Source: an uncultured Pseudomonadales bacterium
GTDB lineage: Bacteria > Pseudomonadota > Gammaproteobacteria > Pseudomonadales > Azotimanducaceae
Assembly: GCA_937921865.1 (NCBI GenBank)
Contig: CAKZWF010000004.1
Location: forward strand, 1 to 64,000
Length of the DNA: 64,000 nucleotides
Direction of reading: 5' to 3'
The notes under the pieces are model-generated. The model saw only the letters and a program-made list of their open reading frames with translations. It had not been told where the DNA came from and did no database searches. This document shows positions 57,201 through 64,000 of this stretch, one piece after another; the stretch's first letter is position 1; each line of letters begins with the position of its first letter. The position numbers and the translations under genes were made by a program.

Positions 57201-58730
57201 GACGTCCACGTAAAGCATCAGCGATTGGCCGGGCTGCAGGTAGTCGGTGGTGTTGAGTTTATTCCAGTCCGAAATATCCCGAATGCTGACGTTGAACTTG
57301 CTGGCAATACGTGCCAGCGAGTCGCCACGACGAACGCCGTAGCGTACCTTGCGGACAACGTTGTTGCTGGCGCTGGCTGTTCCGGGAATGACCAGCTGCT
57401 GACCAACTCTGAGCAGCTCTTTAGGGCCGACGTGGTTGGCGCGCATCAATTTGTTCATCGATACGTTGTGTGCCCGGGCGATTGTCCATAGAGAGTCACC
57501 GTTGCGGACAATGTACTTGGTGCCGCTGGTGCGGTCTGCCACAGGGTTTTCAAGGGCTGCGGCGGATTTCGGAATCAGCAGCGGCTGACCGGCTCGTATC
57601 GTGTTGCCGCGCAGTTTGTTGGCCTGGCGGAGGCTGGCGACGTCGGTACGATAACGCAATGCCAGTTCACTTAAGGTATCACCGCTGCCAACTTTGATTC
57701 TCAGCCACTGTACTCGATCCTGAGTCGGAATCGCGTCAATGCTTGCCTGTGCACCTTCCTCTATCGATTTAGGCACCAGCAGGTGGTGAGGGCCTCCAGG
57801 CGGGGTTGACCATTGGTTCAGGGCTGGATTCCATTGGTATAGAGTGCTGACCGGCAGCTGAGTAACTTCCGCTGCCACGCTCAGATCTAACTGTCCGCCG
57901 GTGGCAAGCACCTTGAATGGAATACCCGGCTGCAGTTCCGGCAGAGTTACCCCGTACTTTTCAGGGTTCGAAACCAGTTCGGATAGCGCCAGCAGTCTGG
58001 GTACATAAACACTGGTTTCTTTTGGCAGCTTGATTTCCCAGAAGGTCGCATCACCACCCTTGCGCCTCAAGGCACGGGCAACCCTGCCCTCACCGGTGTT
58101 GTAGCCCGCGAGCGCCAGTGACCAGTCATCAAATCGCTTGTTCAGGTATTCGAGGTAGTCCAGCGCGGCTTCGGTTGCGGCGACCGGGTCGCGTCTGCCG
58201 TCATACCACCAGTTTCTCTCCAGGCCAAAGCGTTTACCGGTTGCTGAAATGAACTGCCATAAACCCGCGGCGCCACCCGGTGAGAAGGCATAGGGATCGA
58301 GGGCGCTTTCAACGATGGGCAGCAGAGCAATTTCGCCGGGCAGATCTCTGTCAATCACCCGCTGATGGATATAACCCAGATACCGTTCAAGTCTGGCATG
58401 CAGATTGGGGAGGTATTGAGGGTGACGTTTCAGCCAGGCCAGTTCCTGCTGGACACGGCGATCGCTGACGTGGTGGTCAAGCCGGAAACTTTCGCGCAGA
58501 TTGCGCCACAGATCAGGCTTTTCAATGACTTTCAGTTCCGGCGCGATCATTGGAGCGGGTCGGCCTACCAGCGACGCTGGCGTCACAATCGTGGGCTTTT
58601 CGACGAGCTCAGGTCTGGTGTCCGAGCTCGCACATCCGGATCCGGTCGCTGAGAGAACAGCAATTGTGATGCCTGTCAGCAGACGACGTGAAATGGACTT
58701 GTTCTCAAGGACGGGTATTGGTTTCAACAT
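57186..58730 (-). CDS. mltD: membrane-bound lytic murein transglycosylase D with LysM repeats
   Basis: LPIVESALDPYAFSPGGAAGLWQFISATGKRFGL; three C-terminal LysM-like repeats. Confidence 0.93.
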   Translation of the reverse strand: MLKPIPVLENKSISRRLLTGITIAVLSATGSGCASSDTRPELVEKPTIVTPASLVGRPAPMIAPELKVIEKPDLWRNLRESFRLDHHVSDRRVQQELAWLKRHPQYLPNLHARLERYLGYIHQRVIDRDLPGEIALLPIVESALDPYAFSPGGAAGLWQFISATGKRFGLERNWWYDGRRDPVAATEAALDYLEYLNKRFDDWSLALAGYNTGEGRVARALRRKGGDATFWEIKLPKETSVYVPRLLALSELVSNPEKYGVTLPELQPGIPFKVLATGGQLDLSVAAEVTQLPVSTLYQWNPALNQWSTPPGGPHHLLVPKSIEEGAQASIDAIPTQDRVQWLRIKVGSGDTLSELALRYRTDVASLRQANKLRGNTIRAGQPLLIPKSAAALENPVADRTSGTKYIVRNGDSLWTIARAHNVSMNKLMRANHVGPKELLRVGQQLVIPGTASASNNVVRKVRYGVRRGDSLARIASKFNVSIRDISDWNKLNTTDYLQPGQSLMLYVDVAGGD

Positions 58731-58867
58731 TTTGTTCTAGTTATCGCTGAAATGTTTATCGCTGATGCAGCTATCGACGAGTGGTCGATTGCTGGATCCT
58801 CTGTGGCTGAATTGTCTTTGTTGCCTGTTGACCCGATAGTGGTCAGAATCCTCTGGTACTTTGCGAT

Positions 58868-59683
58868 ATGTCCCCACACTTGGCAACTTCCTCCTCTGCA
58901 TCCTTGCATCGACTATCAGATTGGTTCCTTACCGGAGCTGGGAATCGCCTCGTTGAAGAACAGCTTCCCCATCTCGCCACCAGTGCCCGGCGCTTTCACG
59001 GCGATGCGCTGATGTGGGCAGGTTGCCAGACTCCGTTGCTGGATACCGTGAGCGGGTGCATGGTTCGCAATCACTTCAGGCTGGTCGAACCCGGCTGGTC
59101 GGATGCTGCAGGGGTGATGGCGGAAACAGCCGAAATGTCCTTATTTCAAGCGTCTTTGCGGGAAATTCCGCTACCGAATAACTCCCTCGATGCGATCATT
59201 CTGCATCACGCGCTGGAGGCCTGCGAGGATCCTCGTACCGCGCTTCGAGAGTGTGCCAGAGTGCTGACCGGCGGCGGGCGGCTCGTGGTGTGTGCGTTCA
59301 ACCCGCTGAGCCTTTGGGGCGCGCGGTCTCTGTATGGTCGAGTCCGTGATGACCGCTTCAGCGAACTGAAATTTGTGAACCCGTTCCGGCTGCTCGACTG
59401 GCTTACCGTGCTCGGTTTCGAACCCGAACCGGTAAAATATGTTGCCTATAATCTGCCCCTCGATCGGATAGCCAGCGATGCGGCCGTCTGGAGAGGTACA
59501 CGTCAAATCCTGGCGAAGCGGCAGTTACCGATTGGCGGTGCGTATGTTTTATCGGCCGTCAAAATTGCGCTTGCCGCGGGCGTTAGACAAACGCGTCTCC
59601 GGGACACCGCAGGCAAACTGGCACCGGTTGCGTATCCGAAAATGAGTGCATCAAGAAACTTGAAAGACGCTGAGCGACTGTGA
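58868..59683 (+). CDS. class I SAM-dependent methyltransferase
   Basis: LREIPLPNNSLDAIILHHALEACEDPRTALRECARVLTGGGRLVVCAFNP. Confidence 0.85.
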   Translation: MSPHLATSSSASLHRLSDWFLTGAGNRLVEEQLPHLATSARRFHGDALMWAGCQTPLLDTVSGCMVRNHFRLVEPGWSDAAGVMAETAEMSLFQASLREIPLPNNSLDAIILHHALEACEDPRTALRECARVLTGGGRLVVCAFNPLSLWGARSLYGRVRDDRFSELKFVNPFRLLDWLTVLGFEPEPVKYVAYNLPLDRIASDAAVWRGTRQILAKRQLPIGGAYVLSAVKIALAAGVRQTRLRDTAGKLAPVAYPKMSASRNLKDAERL

Positions 59684-59762
59684 GCGCGCAACTGAACACC
59701 GGGCAACCGCACATACTGATGGAACGCACCGTGGAACCATTCACCGACGAGGCGATGAACTG

Positions 59763-60512
59763 ATGCGCCAGGTGGTGCTCGACACCGAAACGACGGGTCT
59801 GGAAGTCTCTGCCCAGCATCGAATCATCGAGATTGGTGCTGTGGAAGTGTTAGACCGTAAGTTCACGGGTAGGCAATTCCACAAGTACATCAATCCCCAG
59901 CGAGACATTGATGACGGGGCGTTTGAAGTTCATGGCATCAGCAGTGAATTCCTAAGCGACAAACCGGTCTTTACCGATATTCGCGATGAGCTGATGGAAT
60001 TTCTGCGGGGCGCTGATCTGGTCATCCACAACGCACCCTTCGATGTTGCGTTCCTGAATTACGAACTGTCACTGCTACCCGGTCGAACAGAGCGGATTGA
60101 GTCTGTCTGCGGGATTACCGACTCGCTGGCGCTTGCCCGGCATCGCCATCCTGGCCAGAAGAACAGCCTCGATGCGCTGTGTCGACGCTACGGCGTGGAT
60201 AACTCCGCCAGGAAGCTGCATGGAGCTCTGCTCGACGCGGAAATCCTTGCCGACGTCTACCTGCTGATGACCGGCGGTCAGACGGCTCTGTTCAGCGCGG
60301 AGGCAGCAGACGAAGGCAAGGCAGATATGACGCCGGCGATCCGCCTGGTCAGTGTCGATCAGCGCGAGCCGCTGAAAGTGATTTCAGCCAGCGCTGACGA
60401 ATGCGCGGCCCATGAGCAATGGCTCGATGAACTCGATCAGGCTGGGGATACTGGCAGCGTCTGGCGTGCGTTGTATGGATCGAAGGCGGAACAGGCTCCA
60501 GGTCCGGGCTGA
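59763..60512 (+). CDS. dnaQ: DNA polymerase III epsilon subunit
   Basis: RQVVLDTETTGLEVSAQHRIIEIGAVE; exonuclease motifs. Confidence 0.95.
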   Translation: MRQVVLDTETTGLEVSAQHRIIEIGAVEVLDRKFTGRQFHKYINPQRDIDDGAFEVHGISSEFLSDKPVFTDIRDELMEFLRGADLVIHNAPFDVAFLNYELSLLPGRTERIESVCGITDSLALARHRHPGQKNSLDALCRRYGVDNSARKLHGALLDAEILADVYLLMTGGQTALFSAEAADEGKADMTPAIRLVSVDQREPLKVISASADECAAHEQWLDELDQAGDTGSVWRALYGSKAEQAPGPG

Positions 60513-60568
60513 TCATGCTGCGGACCGGGCTGCGATCGGATCCCGTTTTTGCGAGAACCGATTGGTGG

Positions 60569-62068
60569 CTAGAGCAGGTAGTTGACGCAGAACCAGCCGC
60601 TGATACCCATTGTCACCGTATACGGCACCGCCATGACGACCATTCGACCGTATGACAAACGAACCAGCGGAGCTACTGACGATGTCAGCAGAAACAGGAA
60701 AGCTGCCTGCCCGTTAGGAGTGGCAATGCTCGGGATGTTGGTTCCGGTGTTGATGGCGATAGCGAGCAGTTCCAGATGCTCGCGACTGATTTCGTTTTGG
60801 CGGTAGGCTTCAGCCACTTCGTTGATATAGACAGTGGCGACGAACACGTTGTCGCTGATTGCTGAGAGCACACCATTGGCAACGTAGAACATACCCGGCT
60901 GCAGATCCAGGTCCAGACTCAGCACGTAGTCGATGACTGGGGAAAACAGATGCTGGTCGTGAATGACGGCAACGATACTGAAGAAGACAACGAGCAGTGC
61001 GGTGAAAGGCAGAGCTTCTTCGAAAGCTTTGCCCAGTTGATGCTCTTCTATCACCCCATTGAAAGCCGTCTGCACGACGATGACCATCAGCCCAATCAGA
61101 CCCACTTCTGCCCAGTGAAACGCCAGAGCCACCACCAGCAGGGACGCAGCCAGCGCCTGTATGACCAGACGCGCCGTCTCTCTTGGGGTCCTCGCCTTGG
61201 TCTGCTCATCGTCATACTCTTTGAGAATATTGCGGACTGGCTCCGGAAGTGTGGCGCCATAGCCGAACTTCTTTATCTGTTCAAGCATCACACAGGTCAA
61301 CAGCCCAACCGCCAGAACTGGCATCGTTACTGGAGACATGCGCTGGAAAAACTCCAGGAACTCCCAGCCGAGTTTGCTGGCTATCAGCAGATTCTGCGGT
61401 TCTCCGACTGTCGTACACACCCCACCGAGTGCTGTGCCGACCGCTCCGTGCATCAGCAGATTGCGTAGAAAAGCTCGAAACTCCTCCAGATCGCTGCGGT
61501 GAATTTCAGCAATTGAGTCGTCCACCCCGTGTTCGTGCTCATCACGGAACTGTTTACCCGAAGCAACCTTGTGATAAACGGAATAAAAACCGAGGGCGAC
61601 CGCGATGATGACTGCAGTGACGGTAAGTGCGTCCAAGAATGCCGAAAGTACTGCCGACACTGCGCAGAATAGAAACGAAATCAGAGTTTTCGAACGTATT
61701 CCGAGAATGATCTTGGTGAAGGTGAACAACAGCAGTTCTTTCATGAAGAAAATACCGGCGACCATGAACATCAGCAGCAGAATCACCGGGAAATTGCTGA
61801 AGACCTCTGCGCGGATGGTCTCGGTATTGGTCATGCCTATGATGACCGCTTCGATCGCCAGTAGCCCGCCGGGTTGCAGTGGATAACACTTCAGAGCCAT
61901 GGCCAGGGTGAAGATAAACTCGATTACCAGTACCCATCCCGACACAAAGGGGGAGATAAGGAACAGGATGGGGTTGATGAGCAGAAAACTCACGATGACG
62001 GTCTTGTACCAGACCGGCGCCGGACCGAGGAAGTTCTCCCAGAAGGATGAAGCCGAAAGATTGTTCAT
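60569..62068 (-). CDS. nhaB: Na+/H+ antiporter NhaB
   Basis: [14 protein letters not shown]..., [39 protein letters not shown]. Confidence 0.93.
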   Translation of the reverse strand: MNNLSASSFWENFLGPAPVWYKTVIVSFLLINPILFLISPFVSGWVLVIEFIFTLAMALKCYPLQPGGLLAIEAVIIGMTNTETIRAEVFSNFPVILLLMFMVAGIFFMKELLLFTFTKIILGIRSKTLISFLFCAVSAVLSAFLDALTVTAVIIAVALGFYSVYHKVASGKQFRDEHEHGVDDSIAEIHRSDLEEFRAFLRNLLMHGAVGTALGGVCTTVGEPQNLLIASKLGWEFLEFFQRMSPVTMPVLAVGLLTCVMLEQIKKFGYGATLPEPVRNILKEYDDEQTKARTPRETARLVIQALAASLLVVALAFHWAEVGLIGLMVIVVQTAFNGVIEEHQLGKAFEEALPFTALLVVFFSIVAVIHDQHLFSPVIDYVLSLDLDLQPGMFYVANGVLSAISDNVFVATVYINEVAEAYRQNEISREHLELLAIAINTGTNIPSIATPNGQAAFLFLLTSSVAPLVRLSYGRMVVMAVPYTVTMGISGWFCVNYLL

Positions 62069-62181
62069 AACGGAACATTATCTGCCGGACCACGCCACAT
62101 CAATACACATCGCATTCACAGGACACTTGATATGTCGGGTGCAATCTGCTGGATTAGGCACAAAATACAACCGGCAAAACT

Positions 62182-63021
62182 ATGTGGCCCATTGATCCAG
62201 AAGATTTCGAGTCCCTTACCACCCCACCGGATAGCGCATCGAGAGATGAAGCCTGGTTTTTTCTGCAGACACCACAAGGTCTTGTCTGTTTGACTGAGCA
62301 AGGCGTTCCCCGTCCGGTGACGGGCGATGAACTGCGCTGGCTGGACATCGAAGTGGTATCCGAACACTACCTCGGGCGTTTTCGAGGCCGCTGTATCTAT
62401 GCAGTCGAAGCCAGCGGTGCCATACCCGAAGGATACAGCGCAGCAGGACTGCGCGACTGGCTGGGCCGTGTTGAGCCTTCTGTCTTCTATCTGGCTGGCC
62501 GCGCCCAGCAGGTGATTGACTGGCACCGCAGTCATCGCTTCTGCGGTCGTTGCGGTGCGGAGAATGAGGATCATCCTCAGGATCGGGCCAAAGTGTGTCC
62601 TTCGTGCAAGCTGATCAGCTATCCGAGACTGTCGCCCAGTATTATCGTGCTGGTAACCAGGGGCGAAGAGATGTTGTTGGCGCGCAATGCCCAGTGGCCG
62701 ACCAGCATGTACAGCACGTTGGCGGGTTTTGTTGAACCTGGTGAGTCGATCGAGCAGACCGTGCACAGGGAGGTTCTGGAGGAGGTGGGGCTGCAGGTCT
62801 CCGGCCTGAAATACCTCGGCTCACAAAGCTGGCCGTTTCCAAATTCTTTGATGCTGGGTTTCCACGCCGAATACGCCGGTGGTGAAATTGTCTGTCAGGA
62901 AGAGGAAATCGCCGATGCCCGCTGGTTCAAGGCCGACGATCTGCCCAATGTGCCGCCAAAGACAGCAATTTCGAGGTGGCTGATTGATGCGTTCATCGAT
63001 AGCCTGCCAAAGAATAGCTGA
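62182..63021 (+). CDS. nudC: NAD(+) diphosphatase (Nudix)
   Basis: HRFCGRCGAENE...CPSCKLISYPRLSPSIIVLV; Nudix box GFVEPGESIEQTVHREVLEEVGL. Confidence 0.95.
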   Translation: MWPIDPEDFESLTTPPDSASRDEAWFFLQTPQGLVCLTEQGVPRPVTGDELRWLDIEVVSEHYLGRFRGRCIYAVEASGAIPEGYSAAGLRDWLGRVEPSVFYLAGRAQQVIDWHRSHRFCGRCGAENEDHPQDRAKVCPSCKLISYPRLSPSIIVLVTRGEEMLLARNAQWPTSMYSTLAGFVEPGESIEQTVHREVLEEVGLQVSGLKYLGSQSWPFPNSLMLGFHAEYAGGEIVCQEEEIADARWFKADDLPNVPPKTAISRWLIDAFIDSLPKNS

Positions 63022-63023
63022 AG

Positions 63024-63377
63024 TTACTCGATAGGGGTTTCCGGCAGACTGTCACTCTGAAACATGGCCATCAGCGAAAAGGCCCACATCAGGTAGCCGT
63101 CTGCGCGGAATCTGCCCTGCATAAACGCTTCGAATGCATCCGCGCGCCCTGAAAGCAGTGCCCACGCAGTATCTACATCTTCGAAGAAAAAAGTTGCGTC
63201 CGGATTCGCCGGGAAACCTTCTTCACCGTCCGGATCATCGAAGCTCAGACCGGACGGCGACACGGCAAAGAGCAGTTGCTCGTCGCCAATCTGCAACCGC
63301 AGCACGGCATCCAACCCCATCGCTGCGGGGGGGAAAAAGGTGTCTTCAAGATGAGTCTGGAGCGCTCTGAGTGCCAT
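63024..63377 (-). CDS. small SCP2-like (sterol carrier-type) protein
   Basis: VLRLQIGDEQLLFAVSPSGLSF...ATFFFEDVDTAWALLSGRADAFEAFMQGRFRADGYLMWAFSLMAMF, resembling SCP2 domains. Confidence 0.6.
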   Translation of the reverse strand: MALRALQTHLEDTFFPPAAMGLDAVLRLQIGDEQLLFAVSPSGLSFDDPDGEEGFPANPDATFFFEDVDTAWALLSGRADAFEAFMQGRFRADGYLMWAFSLMAMFQSDSLPETPIE

Positions 63378-63424
63378 CTATCTGTGTGCCTATCCGTTCA
63401 CCTATCTGGTTGCCTATCTGGTTG
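63377..63424 (-). repeat. 12-bp tandem repeat, about 4 copies, abutting the start codon of the SCP2-like ORF
   Basis: tctatctgtgtg / cctatccgttca / cctatctggttg / cctatctggttg. Confidence 0.85.
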
Positions 63425-63532
63425 CCCGAAAGGCGGCCCAGAAAAAACATGGGACACCTTATCGGGCCTGGTTGCAACCCATATCAACGCGCCATAGAGT
63501 AGCGCGCTTCGTGCCATAATCGTCGAGGTCCA

Positions 63533-64000
63533 ATGGACTACCTGTTTGAATATCTGATCTTTCTCGCCGAGGTTGTGACGATCGTTGTCGCGATCATCGC
63601 GGTGTTATCGGCGATCGCCGCCATGGGGGCAAGGCGGGCTCAGGGATCGGGTGGACATCTCGAGGTTCATAAGCTCAATGACAGTCTCGACTCGCTCAAA
63701 GACAGCGTCCGCCGAGCACTTTTAGACCCCGCGGTACTGAAGAAGCAGCACAAAGGGGAAGCCAAGGCGGCAAAACAGGAGCGCAAAGCTGGTAAGAAAG
63801 CACCGCCGAAAGACGCCGTTGCAGATAACAATGACGCGCAGCCATCTAGCCGTCGATTGTTTGTCGTGGACTTCAAAGGCGACATACAGGCCAATGCAGT
63901 GAAACATCTGCGTACCGAGATTACCGCTATTCTGACCATGGCCACCAAATCTGATGAGGTCCTGATCAGATTAGAGAGTCCGGGCGGATCGGTACACGGT
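63533..64000 (+). CDS. sohB: SohB-family S49 peptidase, 3' truncated by window edge
   Basis: MDYLFEYLIFLAEVVTIVVAIIAVLSAIAAMGARR...LFVVDFKGDIQANAVKHLRTEITAILTMATKSDEVLIRLESPGGSVHG; not in the ORF track because it runs off the end. Confidence 0.92.
   Translation, partial: MDYLFEYLIFLAEVVTIVVAIIAVLSAIAAMGARRAQGSGGHLEVHKLNDSLDSLKDSVRRALLDPAVLKKQHKGEAKAAKQERKAGKKAPPKDAVADNNDAQPSSRRLFVVDFKGDIQANAVKHLRTEITAILTMATKSDEVLIRLESPGGSVHG

Overview
This 64 kb window is mostly conserved gammaproteobacterial core chromosome with a short accessory segment at the left edge. Positions 1 to about 1.9 kb look like the tail of an integron gene-cassette array: a DUF1254-type CDS with an attC-like site, a small lipoprotein gene carrying a hexanucleotide repeat, and a small P-loop kinase. 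Two 24-bp hairpin repeats follow the last two CDSs. This segment and a strongly structured non-coding stretch (about 1.98-2.11 kb) abut the 3' end of a selC tRNA(Sec) gene. The rest, left to right: selC, a DUF418 membrane protein, selB and selA; gltA; sdhCDAB-sucAB-lpd-sucCD; htpG; a DUF4892-like protein; prmB-aroC; a LysR regulator; leuCDB-asd; fimV-truA; trpFBA; folC-SPOR-cvpA-purF (no accD); moxR-DUF58-tgpA; a DUF1289 protein and miaE; lpxH-folD; tRNA-Pro/Arg/His; tig-clpP-clpX-lon-hupB-ppiD; mltD; a methyltransferase and dnaQ; nhaB; nudC; an SCP2-like ORF; and the 5' part of sohB. The main unexplained signals are the attC/selC-edge accessory segment, the structured RNA candidate beside selC, a 73-codon ORF with an in-frame UGA between selA and gltA, the 20-bp palindrome between clpP and clpX, and 12-bp tandem repeats in front of the SCP2-like gene. 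I saw no clear new multi-gene system. All calls come from reading the sequence and the supplied translations; no database search was run.
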